Of a stretch of DNA of 64,000 nucleotides, positions 55,663 through 64,000 are shown piece after piece. The notes beneath the pieces are model-generated. The model saw only the letters and a list, made by a program, of their open reading frames with translations, was not told the origin of the DNA and did no database searches. The DNA comes from Cyclobacteriaceae bacterium. GTDB taxonomy: Bacteria > Bacteroidota > Bacteroidia > Cytophagales > Cyclobacteriaceae. The translations under genes were made by a program, and so were the position numbers. Positions within the stretch are counted from its first letter, which is position 1, and each line of letters opens with the position of its first letter. Where the stretch lies: contig JAHBUB010000005.1 of the NCBI GenBank assembly GCA_019638285.1, positions 1-64,000 of the forward strand, read 5' to 3'.

Positions 55663-57648
55663 TTACTTTAAAAAACGTATGAATAAAACCTCCGCCAATA
55701 AGAATAGCAAAGCCAAAATCACTGCATATTTCCACAATGGCGTACCCAAATATCTCTCTTTTATTTCGTTGCTGAAACTTTCAACGCTCGTGGTTTGAAA
55801 TAGGGTTACATGATCACCCCCACCAAATAGCTGCTTTATCTCATCAGGGCCAAATTGGGTTAAATCAGACTCGCTTTTATCCAAATTAATAGCCAATAGG
55901 TTAAGGGTATCTTTTTGATATTGAACCCTATAAAAACCAGGGTTCATTGAGAATCTGGGCATTTCTAAGAAAAACCGATCGCCCACCCTGCGTTGTGGAG
56001 GCACTATTTCCTCATTGCCAACCAAACGGATCGGCTCCTCTCCATAAATGCTGTCAGCTCGAATCGTGATCAGATCATTGGCCATAGTATAATAAAACTT
56101 CTGCTCTGTTCGCCTGGATGTGGCCGCAATGCGATACATCACCGGCACAAATAAAGCATGGTTATAAAAATTAGTATAGTTACTTTGTAGTGGACTGGAC
56201 ATTACAAACGTTTTGTTTTGTTGTGACAAGAAAGCCTTCCCTGTTTTAAATTTAAGAATAGCTGATCGATCCATTCCCCAATCCAACAATGGAATTGCAC
56301 TTGGCATTTCCATAGCAGGTGATCGTTCTTCAAATACGTTTTCAAAGAAAGGATTCTGAAAATCTGGCCGATCCAATTCAGTCATTTCCGCAGAAGCTGC
56401 CAGGGTAAGATTTTGAGAGGGTAAAAATCGCTTATAGGCATTAAGGTTAGGTTTTTCGCCTGGTATAATGAGCAATGATCCAAGATTACCCATATTGGAT
56501 GCAATGGTGCCTGCAAGGGGTGTTTCAATGTTATTCAAACCATTAAGTACAATAAGGTCAGCTTGCGTTAATAAACTATAATCAACATTCTCAGCTAAAA
56601 AGCCCTTATAACTAAACAACTGGCGGTTGCCATAAACACGTTCTACAAAAGAGTTTTCTTTATTACCCTTAATTTCAACTACCCTGATTGTTTCGGTAAA
56701 GTTGAGTGTAAAATAAAAATCATTATCAAAACTGATAGGAAAATCTGTAAAGCTAATTTTCGCTTCATTAAGTCCTTGCATACCAGGGGTAAGATCAAAA
56801 CTTGCTTCCGCATAACTGTTTGGCTCTAAGTCAACGGATACTGCTCCTGTTTGAATGTTATTGATTACAAGCTTTACATTCAGTCCATCTGTTTGCCTTG
56901 TCCCCACATTTCGCAACCTGATATTCACTGTGTTCTTCTCTCCACCAATTACAAAAGGATTTTCTAAATAAACGGTATCTACATATATGTTTGATGATTG
57001 TCCAAAAGCTACAGGTACCAAATGCCACTGACTGGCTGAGTCTGCCTGAAACCCACCACTCACACCGGATGTGGATTCTTGAAAGTCTGAAATCCAGAAT
57101 ATATCGGCTCCATCTTTCTCTGCTCCCATTCTCTTATCTACTTCTGCCCACGTTCTTGAAACCGCAGAAAGCCGAACCTGCGTAAGTAAGTCCAGGATTT
57201 CTGTTTGAGTCTTAAAAGAATTTGAAAATGGCGCAAAATCATTTGTTATTAATCTGTATCGCGTGTCAGCCGGAAACAAGTCTACAATCTCTCTTATAAA
57301 ACCTATACCTGCATCAAGGGCACGGGTCTTCTCCCCTACCTGGGCAGACATGCTGAATGAGTTATCCAAATAAAGTACAATATTCCGAGCCGCAGTTACC
57401 TGCTCTTTGGCAGGAAGAAAGGGTTGTGCAAACGCCAACACTAGAAAAAATATGAATAGCAATCTTGAGGCCAATACAAGGTACTTCTTCAGTTTTCTTT
57501 TTTGGGTAGTCTCCTCCTTGATTTGCTTTAGCAGCCGATTGTTTGAAAAGAAAATGCGGGTAGTTTTCCTGAAATTAAAAAGATGAATGATGATAGGGAT
57601 GGAAAGAGCCGTAAGCGCCCAGAGGAACTGAGGAAATGCAAAATTCAT
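55663..57648 (-). CDS. BatA-domain/VWA-like membrane protein
   Basis: A 661-residue membrane protein. Numbering from the TTG three codons upstream, the N-terminal BatA double-helix domain is residues ~4-85 (FAFPQFLWALTALSIPIIIHLFNF, then LVLASRLLFIFFLVLAFAQPF). A von Willebrand A-like domain follows with a MIDAS DNSFSMS at 98-104. The long periplasmic middle is beta-rich, and a final helix (~640-660) closes the protein. Translation should start at the ATG 57646-57648; the TTG at 57655-57657 is inside a TATTTTTG promoter-like box. Role in aerotolerance or envelope integrity is inferred from family. Confidence 0.87.
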   Translation of the reverse strand: MNFAFPQFLWALTALSIPIIIHLFNFRKTTRIFFSNNRLLKQIKEETTQKRKLKKYLVLASRLLFIFFLVLAFAQPFLPAKEQVTAARNIVLYLDNSFSMSAQVGEKTRALDAGIGFIREIVDLFPADTRYRLITNDFAPFSNSFKTQTEILDLLTQVRLSAVSRTWAEVDKRMGAEKDGADIFWISDFQESTSGVSGGFQADSASQWHLVPVAFGQSSNIYVDTVYLENPFVIGGEKNTVNIRLRNVGTRQTDGLNVKLVINNIQTGAVSVDLEPNSYAEASFDLTPGMQGLNEAKISFTDFPISFDNDFYFTLNFTETIRVVEIKGNKENSFVERVYGNRQLFSYKGFLAENVDYSLLTQADLIVLNGLNNIETPLAGTIASNMGNLGSLLIIPGEKPNLNAYKRFLPSQNLTLAASAEMTELDRPDFQNPFFENVFEERSPAMEMPSAIPLLDWGMDRSAILKFKTGKAFLSQQNKTFVMSSPLQSNYTNFYNHALFVPVMYRIAATSRRTEQKFYYTMANDLITIRADSIYGEEPIRLVGNEEIVPPQRRVGDRFFLEMPRFSMNPGFYRVQYQKDTLNLLAINLDKSESDLTQFGPDEIKQLFGGGDHVTLFQTTSVESFSNEIKERYLGTPLWKYAVILALLFLLAEVLFIRFLK

Positions 57649-57654
57649 TAACGT

Positions 57655-57662
57655 CAAAAATA
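57655..57662 (-). promoter_or_regulatory. Candidate -7 element of the BatA-like gene
   Basis: TATTTTTG on the minus strand matches TAnnTTTG. Its G is 7 nt upstream of the ATG, so transcription would start at or next to the start codon (leaderless message). No TTG is seen at the -33 spacing. Confidence 0.38.
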
Positions 57663-57957
57663 GATAAATTACTCATGAATAACGGGGATTTTATAAATGA
57701 GTTCGAAAAACCAAATGAATGGAGATATCTATACATGGCATAAGCCGAATGGAGGATAGGCCCTGTTGATTTTATAGTTTAGCCACTCTTAAGTTATAGG
57801 TAGAATGGTAATCAACCCACTTAACAAAAGATATTCATAACTATGGGCAGTAGTTTTAACGAATTATCCTAACCATTGATCAATTTATGTGAGGGTTGAC
57901 TTTTGTTGCATCCAAGGTTGAGGACAGTCGTAGGTTGAGATCAGATGCTGAGAAATC

Positions 57958-57993
57958 AAAAAAAAAGCCTGACTCTTACGAACCAGGCTTTTT
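57958..57993 (-). terminator. Intrinsic terminator of ssb
   Basis: On the minus strand GCCTG (57984-57988) pairs with CAGGC (57967-57971) with a 12-nt loop; the A-T flanks (57989-57993 with 57962-57966) extend the stem. The final T-run (57958-57966 complement) makes it a good rho-independent stop. Confidence 0.82.
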
Positions 57994-58014
57994 AATTAAG
58001 GGCAATCTGTCTGC

Positions 58015-58356
58015 TTATAGCTGTGGTTTCCCTCCAAGCATCACGAAATCATTCACATTGATTTCAGTAAAGAATTTCTTCTCTCCTTTCTCTGTCTCGT
58101 AAGCACGATGTACCAGTTTGCCTTCGATGGCCACTTCCGCACCTTTCTTTAGGTATTTTTCTGCAACGCCAGCAAGCTTACCCCAGATCACAATGTTGTG
58201 CCATTGCGTGTCTTCCACTTTCTCTCCCTTTTGATTCTTGTAAGAATCGCTTGTGGCAATAGAGAAGGCAGCCTTCTTTTTGTCACCAAATTCTTTTACT
58301 TCAGGATCTTTTCCTAAACGACCGATTAATTGCACGCTGTTTCTTAAACTTTTCAT
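58015..58356 (-). CDS. ssb: Single-stranded DNA-binding protein, short form
   Basis: A 113-residue SSB with one OB fold: NSVQLIGRLGKDPEVKEF at the start, FSIATSDSYKN, and WHNIVIWGKLAGVAEKYLKKGAEVAIEGKLVHR. It coats single-stranded DNA. The disordered, acidic C-terminal tail (DDDIPF type) of replication SSBs is missing, so it is probably a secondary SSB for repair or uptake. It has its own terminator. Confidence 0.92.
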   Translation of the reverse strand: MKSLRNSVQLIGRLGKDPEVKEFGDKKKAAFSIATSDSYKNQKGEKVEDTQWHNIVIWGKLAGVAEKYLKKGAEVAIEGKLVHRAYETEKGEKKFFTEINVNDFVMLGGKPQL

Positions 58357-58549
58357 GATTGTAGAATTTAATTGTTAAACATTATTTATTTTTTTTTGAC
58401 ACCACTGACTTTCAGCAGAGAGCCAGCCAGATTATTGACGACTGATGATGCAAAGGTGTAGGGAGAAAAAAATTAGAATCGTATGTTAATTGCTTACTTT
58501 CGGTTATATTCGTTAGTAAACGTTTGTAATCGGGAATAATCTTTAAATT

Positions 58550-58915
58550 ATGGACAAAAAAGAAGAAAAAGTCTGTCTGGAGTGTGGAGGTAAAATCGTA
58601 GGAAGAGCCGATAAAAAATTTTGCTCCGACCAATGCAGGGTATCCTATAACAACCGCATCAACAGCGACAAGACCAATTATGTCAGAAATGTTAATAACA
58701 TTCTTGGTAAGAACAGAAGAATTTTGGCGGAACTAAATCCTACGGGAAAAACCAAAGTAAACCGTAACAAATTAAGTATAAAGGGATTTGACTTTAGCTA
58801 CCACACCGATAGCTATCGCACTAAAGAAGGTGCCTACTATCGGTATTGTTATGAGCAGGGCTATCTTGAAATCGATCCCAAAACAGTATTAATTGTAAAG
58901 AAGGAAGTTAAATAA
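58550..58915 (+). CDS. Zinc-ribbon protein (DUF2116-like)
   Basis: A 121-residue protein with an N-terminal zinc ribbon: CLEC at residues 9-12 and CSDQC at 25-29. The rest is basic and Tyr-rich ([29 protein letters not shown]). It may bind nucleic acid, but no function is known. It ends 5 bp before the SDR gene. Confidence 0.82.
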   Translation: MDKKEEKVCLECGGKIVGRADKKFCSDQCRVSYNNRINSDKTNYVRNVNNILGKNRRILAELNPTGKTKVNRNKLSIKGFDFSYHTDSYRTKEGAYYRYCYEQGYLEIDPKTVLIVKKEVK

Positions 58916-58920
58916 CATTT

Positions 58921-59685
58921 ATGAAAGCATGGTCTCTTAAAGGTAAGAAAGCATTGATCACGGGTGGTTCTAAAGGAATTGGTCTCGCTATTGCAGAGGA
59001 ATTCATACACCTAGGAGCTGAGGTAATTTTAGTGGCTCGTAATGAAAGAGACTTATCCGGTACCGTGCAAATGCTTCAGCAACGTGGATTTAAAGTAGAG
59101 GGTGTTGCCGGAGATATTTCAGATAGTTCTTTTAGAACAAACTTGGTAAATGAGATCAAACAAAAATTTGACAAACTGGACATATTGGTAAACAATGTGG
59201 GAACCAATGTGAGAAAAAAGCTCATTGAATACACGGAGGAAGAATATAGAAAAATATTCGAAACGAATTTGTTTAGCATGACAGAGATGGCACGTTTGTG
59301 TTATCCACTTCTTAAGAAATCAGGTAGTGCCAGCATGATCAACATTGCATCCGTGGCAGGATCCATTGATATAAAGAGTGGGCCTCCCTATGGAATGACA
59401 AAGGCAGCCATTATTCAGCTGACGAAACATCTAGCAGTGGAGTGGGCAATAGATAACATAAGAATTAACACAGTTTCCCCTTGGTATATAGACACACCTC
59501 TTGCTCAACCCGTTCTTTCTAATCCGGAAAAATTAAAGAAAATCATCGAACGAACTCCCATGCAGCGGGTGGGACAACCTGAAGAAATCGCAAGCCTGGT
59601 TGCTTTCCTCGCAATGGACAAGGCCAGCTATATCACAGGGCAAAATATCAATGTAGATGGAGGCATGATGTCAAGTGGATTATAA
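58921..59685 (+). CDS. Short-chain dehydrogenase/reductase (tropinone-reductase-like)
   Basis: A 254-residue NAD(P)-dependent oxidoreductase of the classical SDR family. The cofactor motif TGGSKGIG is at residues 14-21, NNVG near 91-94, the catalytic Ser in ASVAG, and Tyr-x-x-x-Lys in YGMTK (~157-161). The substrate is unknown. It starts 5 bp after the zinc-ribbon gene and ends 14 bp before a serine hydrolase gene. Confidence 0.9.
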   Translation: MKAWSLKGKKALITGGSKGIGLAIAEEFIHLGAEVILVARNERDLSGTVQMLQQRGFKVEGVAGDISDSSFRTNLVNEIKQKFDKLDILVNNVGTNVRKKLIEYTEEEYRKIFETNLFSMTEMARLCYPLLKKSGSASMINIASVAGSIDIKSGPPYGMTKAAIIQLTKHLAVEWAIDNIRINTVSPWYIDTPLAQPVLSNPEKLKKIIERTPMQRVGQPEEIASLVAFLAMDKASYITGQNINVDGGMMSSGL

Positions 59686-59699
59686 AATTTAAATTGTGT

Positions 59700-60953
59700 A
59701 TGATGAAAAAAATAGTAATCCTACTTCTTTCCGTTGTTAGTTCAATAGCCATTGCCCAACCAACTTCTCACGACACAATAGTGGAGGGAATGTCAATTGA
59801 GCGATTGGCAAGGATAGACAATCGTATAGAGCAGGCACTAAAAGACAAATGGTTTCCAGGGGCGGTGGTGCTTATTATGCGAAACAATCAAGTGGTGTAT
59901 CAAAAGGCTTATGGATACAGTGATCTGGAAAAAAAGACACCATTAAAGCAAAATGATATTTTTAGAATTGCCTCTCAAACCAAGGCTATTACCAGTTTAG
60001 CGGCCATGATGTTGTATGAAGAGGGCAAGTTTCAATTGGATGATCCTGTCTCAAAGTTTATTCCTGAATTTAAAAACATAAAAGTACTCTCAGTATTTAA
60101 TGAGTCGGATTCAAGCTATACTACTCAGCCTGCAAAAAGTGAAATCACCATTAGGCAATTGTTTACGCATACCTCTGGAATTGATTACGCAGCTATTGGC
60201 AGTAAACCGTTTAACGCCATCTATGCAAAAGCAGGCATCCCATCAGGTATTGGAAATAATAATGGCCTGTTGAAAGATAAAATGAAAGTACTTGGAGGTA
60301 TGCCGTTATCCCATCACCCGGGTGAGGAATTCACTTATGGCCTCAATTTAGATTTGCTTGGTTATTTGGTTGAAATTTGGGGAGGAAAATCTTTAGCTGA
60401 TTTTTTTCAAACCAGAATTTTTGATCCTTTGGAAATGAGGGATACCTATTTCTATTTACCTAAAGAAAAACATTCCCGACTGGTTCCCATTTATGAGGAA
60501 GTAGAAAGTCAGCTTAAAAAGGTCACCCACACTATTTACGATAATGTGGATCCTTCCTATCCTATACATAATGGAACATATTACAGTGGCGGAGCAGGCC
60601 TAAGTTCAACTACAGAAGATTACGCCCGGTTTCTTCAATTGTTTCTCAACAAAGGACAATACAAAGGAAAACAATTGATAAGTCGTAAAACCATTGAAAT
60701 GATGCTTACCAATCAGACAGGTACTCTCTCAACCCAATTTGGTCTCGGGTTCCAACTAGAAACTTCTGTTAATGATTATCTATCTCCGGCTTCTCTGGGT
60801 ACATTCTCCTGGGGAGGTGCTTTTAATACCACTTACTGGGCCGATCCCAAAGAAAATATGATAGCCATTTTATATACACAAATTTACAACTCTCATCACC
60901 GGGAAATCGGAAATCTCTTTAAAGCCATGACTTACCAAGCCATTGTTGACTAG
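59700..60953 (+). CDS. Serine hydrolase, class C beta-lactamase family, exported
   Basis: A 417-residue exported protein; the signal peptide ends near AIAQ (residue ~19). The active-site Ser-x-x-Lys reads SQTK (IASQTKAIT), with the Tyr in FTYGLN and a C-terminal SWGGAFNT in place of the KTG box. The frame is open to a TTG at 59694, but the ATGs at 59700 and 59703 are better starts. It is the third member of this family here. Confidence 0.86.
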   Translation: MMKKIVILLLSVVSSIAIAQPTSHDTIVEGMSIERLARIDNRIEQALKDKWFPGAVVLIMRNNQVVYQKAYGYSDLEKKTPLKQNDIFRIASQTKAITSLAAMMLYEEGKFQLDDPVSKFIPEFKNIKVLSVFNESDSSYTTQPAKSEITIRQLFTHTSGIDYAAIGSKPFNAIYAKAGIPSGIGNNNGLLKDKMKVLGGMPLSHHPGEEFTYGLNLDLLGYLVEIWGGKSLADFFQTRIFDPLEMRDTYFYLPKEKHSRLVPIYEEVESQLKKVTHTIYDNVDPSYPIHNGTYYSGGAGLSSTTEDYARFLQLFLNKGQYKGKQLISRKTIEMMLTNQTGTLSTQFGLGFQLETSVNDYLSPASLGTFSWGGAFNTTYWADPKENMIAILYTQIYNSHHREIGNLFKAMTYQAIVD

Positions 60954-61012
60954 ATAATGCATCGTCAAAAGTAATTATCATCGTTTGTGGTTTGAATCCA
61001 TGTGCACCAAAA

Positions 61013-61816
61013 TTATATATCAGACTTTTTCAGTTTCAGATAAGCCAGATAGTTAAATATAAAAGTCCAAGCTCCGGCAATCAATACAGCCGAAATGCTC
61101 ACATAATCTTGAATTTCCATAAACACATATTTGGGAAAAGGCATAGGAATTAAATTGCTGATAGACTCCATAGGGAAATATGGGATCAGCCAAGGCACAT
61201 AGTCATCTACGTTGGCCCGAATGATCGCTTCTATCATTTGAGAAAGTACCAGCAATACAATGGTTAATCCGGATCGTTGGATAACCATTCCGAGAAGCAG
61301 TGCAAACGACAAAAAAGCAAATACTTCTAGGAAATAAGCCGCAAAGAATTCAAGGTCCATTACCAGATCCACCATCTCGACTGACGGGCTATAGATAAGT
61401 CCTGTGACCAGGGCGATAATAAAAACCATCACCATACTCATTGCACTTAGCAGAATATTAGTAAGTACTTTGGAGATCAAAAATTGATACCTGCTGAGCC
61501 CGTCAATTACATTTTGTCGTACTGTGCGGTAGGTAAATTCATTGGTAATACTAATGACTACCATAAATGCCAGTATTGCTTTGAAAAACCCACTTACAAA
61601 AGTGATGTTCTGCCATACATCCGGGAAGTGGTAAAAAGGAATGCGGGCTATGTTAATTTGAGTGCCAAAGCTAGCGCCCATCCTTACCAGCCACTTTAAA
61701 AACTCCATACCACTGGCGGTGGTCATACCTAACGTAAAAAAGTACAAACCACAGACTATCCAGAATGTACGGTAGTTGGTTAACTTCTTAAGATCTATTC
61801 GTAGGAGATGCAGCAT
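61013..61816 (-). CDS. ABC-2 type transporter permease
   Basis: A 267-residue permease with six hydrophobic segments (for example FWIVCGLYFFTLGMTTAS near 18-35, and VLIAGAWTFIFNYLAYL at the end). The segment ITNEFTYRTVRQNVIDGLSR (~90-110) is a typical ABC-2 cytoplasmic loop. It pairs with the ATPase gene, whose stop overlaps its start by 1 bp. The substrate is unknown. Confidence 0.87.
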   Translation of the reverse strand: MLHLLRIDLKKLTNYRTFWIVCGLYFFTLGMTTASGMEFLKWLVRMGASFGTQINIARIPFYHFPDVWQNITFVSGFFKAILAFMVVISITNEFTYRTVRQNVIDGLSRYQFLISKVLTNILLSAMSMVMVFIIALVTGLIYSPSVEMVDLVMDLEFFAAYFLEVFAFLSFALLLGMVIQRSGLTIVLLVLSQMIEAIIRANVDDYVPWLIPYFPMESISNLIPMPFPKYVFMEIQDYVSISAVLIAGAWTFIFNYLAYLKLKKSDI

Positions 61817-62706
61817 TATTTCGATTCGGCCAAAATTTCTAAAAATTGTTTTTCCAAACTCCGTTTTTTAGTCACTAAATGAGTTGCAGTAATCCCTTTT
61901 TCGAATAGGAATTTATTAAGATCATGTCCTTTAATCCCTTTTGTAAGTGTCACTTCAAAGTAGCCATTTTCGCGATTTATAGCGGATGCACCCTGAAAAG
62001 TATTCAATACTTCGGAAAGATCTACGTCTGCATTCACCTCCACTATTTCAGGCCCTTTATTCACATCTTCCACAGGTCCACTATAGACCATGTTTCCTTT
62101 TTTTAGAACTGCAAAGTGGGTACATACCTTTTGCACTTCATCCAGCAAGTGACTGGCCAATATTATTGTTCTACCGTCTGAAGCAATCTTCTTAATGAGT
62201 TCACGTATTTCAGAAATACCCATTGGATCAAGTCCGTTGGTGGGCTCATCCAATATCAACACCTGTGGATCGTTAAGCAAAGCAGAAGCAATTGCCAGTC
62301 GCTGCTTCATTCCCAATGAATAAGTCTTATACTTGTCATCTTTTCTATCAGAAAGTTCTACTAATTTCAATACACTGGTAATTTGATCAGCTGTAGCTCC
62401 CTTGATCATGGCTGTAAGCTCAAGATTCTTTTGCCCTGTGAGATAAGGATAAAATATAGGATGCTCTAGCACTGCGCCAATCTTCTTTCGAGTGTCATTT
62501 GTCGATTCCTGTCCAAACCATTTGAAACCTCCACTCGATGGGTTTACCACACTCATTAGCATACCCAGTGTAGTAGTTTTTCCACTTCCATTTGGGCCTA
62601 GCATACCAAATACCTGGCCTTTACCTACTTCCAGGTTCATTTTATTTACAGCACAAAGCCGACCAAAATTCTTGGTGAGGTTTTCAATTTGTAATACTGC
62701 TTCCAA
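61816..62706 (-). CDS. ABC transporter ATP-binding protein
   Basis: A 296-residue ATPase of an ABC-2 type exporter. Walker A is GPNGSGKTT (~38-46), the signature is YSLGMKQRLAIA (~134-145), Walker B LILDEPTNGLDP (~154-165) and the H-loop is in ILASHLLDEV. The C-terminal ~80 residues form an extra domain common in drug-exporter ATPases. It works with the permease encoded immediately downstream. Confidence 0.93.
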   Translation of the reverse strand: MEAVLQIENLTKNFGRLCAVNKMNLEVGKGQVFGMLGPNGSGKTTTLGMLMSVVNPSSGGFKWFGQESTNDTRKKIGAVLEHPIFYPYLTGQKNLELTAMIKGATADQITSVLKLVELSDRKDDKYKTYSLGMKQRLAIASALLNDPQVLILDEPTNGLDPMGISEIRELIKKIASDGRTIILASHLLDEVQKVCTHFAVLKKGNMVYSGPVEDVNKGPEIVEVNADVDLSEVLNTFQGASAINRENGYFEVTLTKGIKGHDLNKFLFEKGITATHLVTKKRSLEKQFLEILAESK

Positions 62707-62718
62707 ATGATAGTTATT

Positions 62719-63276
62719 TTAGTTCTTCTCTGTTTTTTTCAATCGATCACGAGAGTCATGATCATTCGAAAAAGCCTTAATCATTTTGCCGATCTCCGCA
62801 CTATCATCAATTTCACGGAACAATTTTGTAACCTTGTTCAACTCCACTTTTCCAAGGATATCTAACACGGATAAGTTGGAGGAATCATTCACTAGCACTA
62901 CCATTCCTTTTGTGGTGCCATTATGTTCATTGAGCATTACATCAAAATTCTTCCCATCAAATCGACTGGTCATAATCTCCTCATAATTTTCAGCCTTATA
63001 CCCCTCGATCAGCTTTTTGTAGTCTGCTGTTCCAAAGTTACCTGATGCCTTGTTAATCATCATAAATTTCATCTTTTCGATGTCTTTAATCAAATCATCA
63101 AAGTCCTTGCTCTCAGACTGATTGAGCATTCGCAAGGTATTTTTATAAAAATATAAAGTGAGTGCGTCATCAAAGCGTTCATTTAAAGCAGTGGTGGTTT
63201 TAGTCTGTCCAATAACCTGATGATTAAAACTCAGCAAGCAAATGCAAACAAAGAATAGTGAAGCGCCTTCTTTCAT
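62719..63276 (-). CDS. DUF4252 family protein, exported
   Basis: A 185-residue exported protein with a signal peptide (residues ~1-23) and a mixed alpha/beta body. The pattern KFMMINKA...YEEIMTSRFDGKNFDVMLNEHNGTTKGMVVLVNDSSNLSVLDILGKVEL matches the DUF4252 family of unknown function. It is 60 bp downstream of a paralogue (63337-63873), with which it is about 25-30 percent alike by eye. Confidence 0.8.
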   Translation of the reverse strand: MKEGASLFFVCICLLSFNHQVIGQTKTTTALNERFDDALTLYFYKNTLRMLNQSESKDFDDLIKDIEKMKFMMINKASGNFGTADYKKLIEGYKAENYEEIMTSRFDGKNFDVMLNEHNGTTKGMVVLVNDSSNLSVLDILGKVELNKVTKLFREIDDSAEIGKMIKAFSNDHDSRDRLKKTEKN

Positions 63277-63336
63277 ACCTGTTCTTTTTATAACGAATAA
63301 AAGACAAACGCTCTTATTTGTCCTTTATTCATTTTT

Positions 63337-63873
63337 CTAGTTTTTGTTTTCTTTCTTACTGTCTTTTAGGCGCTCAAGGTCCTTTAACCCATCTACATCC
63401 ATCTTTCTTCCAATTTTGGATATCTGCTTTAAATCTATTTCTCCAAAAATAGACATCAGCATAAAACTATTGCTCCCTCCGGAAATCATCACCAACTCAT
63501 TGATCTTTCCGCCATTTTCCTTTATAAAGAACCGCATGTCCTTATCCTTGTCTCTTACGTACATCAGTTCTTCATACTCGTTTTTAGGAAGCATCTTATT
63601 AGCCTCATTGTAAAGTTCCCTGGAGTCTCTCGTATCATCTTTGGCGAGCACTTTCAATCCCCTCAATTTGCTGATTGCGTTCAGTACGTCTTGATCCTCT
63701 TTGTCCTCAAGCTCCATATTGGTAAATAGACCAAACATTTTGCTTGAAATAGTTACCTGGCTGAAGCTTTCATCATTCTGATATTTATTGAAGAAACCAG
63801 ACACAGCCGCTCCTTGTGCAAAAGCACCTATTGTCATGAGCATTACAGTTCCAAATACTAATATCTTTTTCAT
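63337..63873 (-). CDS. DUF4252 family protein, exported, second copy
   Basis: A 178-residue exported protein; the signal peptide is residues 1-19 (ending GAFAQ). The body repeats the DUF4252 pattern: MLPKNEYEELMYVRDKDKDMRFFIKENGGKINELVMISGGSNSFMLMSIFGEIDLKQI. It is probably co-transcribed with 62719-63276. In related bacteria such pairs often follow an ECF sigma factor gene; the upstream part lies beyond the window. Confidence 0.82.
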   Translation of the reverse strand: MKKILVFGTVMLMTIGAFAQGAAVSGFFNKYQNDESFSQVTISSKMFGLFTNMELEDKEDQDVLNAISKLRGLKVLAKDDTRDSRELYNEANKMLPKNEYEELMYVRDKDKDMRFFIKENGGKINELVMISGGSNSFMLMSIFGEIDLKQISKIGRKMDVDGLKDLERLKDSKKENKN

Positions 63874-63891
63874 TTTGTTAAGTTTAATGCT

Positions 63892-64000
63892 TTAGATTTT
63901 AATTTTTTCAGTTTTCTCTTTGTCATCTTTTGTTGTACCTTTTTGAATGATTTGTTCCGCCTCATTAAAAATGGTGATCTTACCTGCCTCCTGTTTGGCT
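63892..64000 (-). CDS. Partial gene, C-terminal end only, unknown
   Basis: Only the last 35 codons are visible, ending at the TAA 63892-63894. The peptide KQEAGKITIFNEAEQII followed by a Lys/Asp/Glu-rich tail is too short to assign. It is 18 bp upstream of the DUF4252 gene and in the same direction, so it is likely part of the same operon. Confidence 0.7.
   Translation of the reverse strand, partial: AKQEAGKITIFNEAEQIIQKGTTKDDKEKTEKIKI

Larger units (their letters stand above)
57649..58014. other. 366-bp intergenic stretch upstream of the BatA-like gene
   Basis: It contains the ssb terminator (57958-57993) and a TATTTTTG box on the minus strand at 57655-57662. I see no gene in the rest. Confidence 0.6.

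Noticed and set aside
57646-57657. TTG at 57655-57657 as start of the BatA-like gene
   Set aside because: An ATG three codons later fits the family N-terminus, and the TTG is part of a promoter-like TATTTTTG box.

Overview
The window is chromosomal DNA of a Bacteroidota bacterium, most likely of the order Cytophagales. The support is broad: a type IX secretion sorting domain, a TonB-dependent receptor paired with a DUF4249 lipoprotein, three DUF4199 proteins, two DUF4252 proteins, a BatA/VWA membrane protein, a tmRNA tag reading GESNYALAA, AT-rich leaders without clear Shine-Dalgarno sequences, and several matches to the Bacteroidota promoter motif TAnnTTTG. No prophage, insertion sequence or CRISPR array is visible. 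The possible scars of past insertion are a short imperfect repeat of the tmRNA 3' end and a protein-like open stretch next to it. LAYOUT. 0-10.7 kb: rnhB (partial, minus strand), then a plus-strand run of NUDIX hydrolase, MATE exporter, thioesterase, M24 peptidase, acyltransferase, gatC, a 1000-residue membrane/TPR protein, gcvT and a ComB-like phosphatase. 10.7-17.8 kb: a tight minus-strand group of GH-like protein, DUF5107-TPR protein, VanX-like dipeptidase and MazG-like pyrophosphohydrolase. 17.9-24.9 kb: class V aminotransferase, membrane proteins, an NSUN/RsmB-type methyltransferase, a second acyltransferase, crcB, and a pair made of a small T9SS cargo and a repeat/C1q-like secreted protein. 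24.9-35.1 kb: rsmG, a serine hydrolase lipoprotein, an ECF sigma factor overlapping a glycosyltransferase, DUF4199, a divergent phospholipase-C-like/M1 peptidase pair, rpsT, radC, another serine hydrolase and DUF1684. 35.2-39.9 kb: pheT, a coiled-coil protein, zapA and rny. 39.9-46.9 kb: a minus-strand block with two D-aminoacylase-like lipoproteins flanking a DUF389 protein, then an agmatinase-like enzyme translationally coupled to a group II PLP decarboxylase. 47-48.9 kb: an RNA-rich, gene-poor stretch with tRNA-Arg(CCG), a 50-residue histone H1-like protein and tmRNA. 48.9-57.7 kb (minus): DUF4249 plus TonB receptor, then a five-gene group of BatA/VWA protein, a dihydroorotase homologue lacking its metal ligands, two DUF4199 proteins and a dolichyl-phosphate-mannose-synthase-like glycosyltransferase. 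58-64 kb: ssb, zinc-ribbon protein, SDR oxidoreductase, a third serine hydrolase, an ABC transporter, two DUF4252 proteins and the 3' end of one more gene. Most of this is ordinary housekeeping and envelope DNA. The less explained parts are the catalytically altered amidohydrolase homologues (dihydroorotase-like and D-aminoacylase-like), the T9SS-cargo/fibre-like pair, the GH-DUF5107-VanX group, and the tmRNA-proximal region with its small ORFs.
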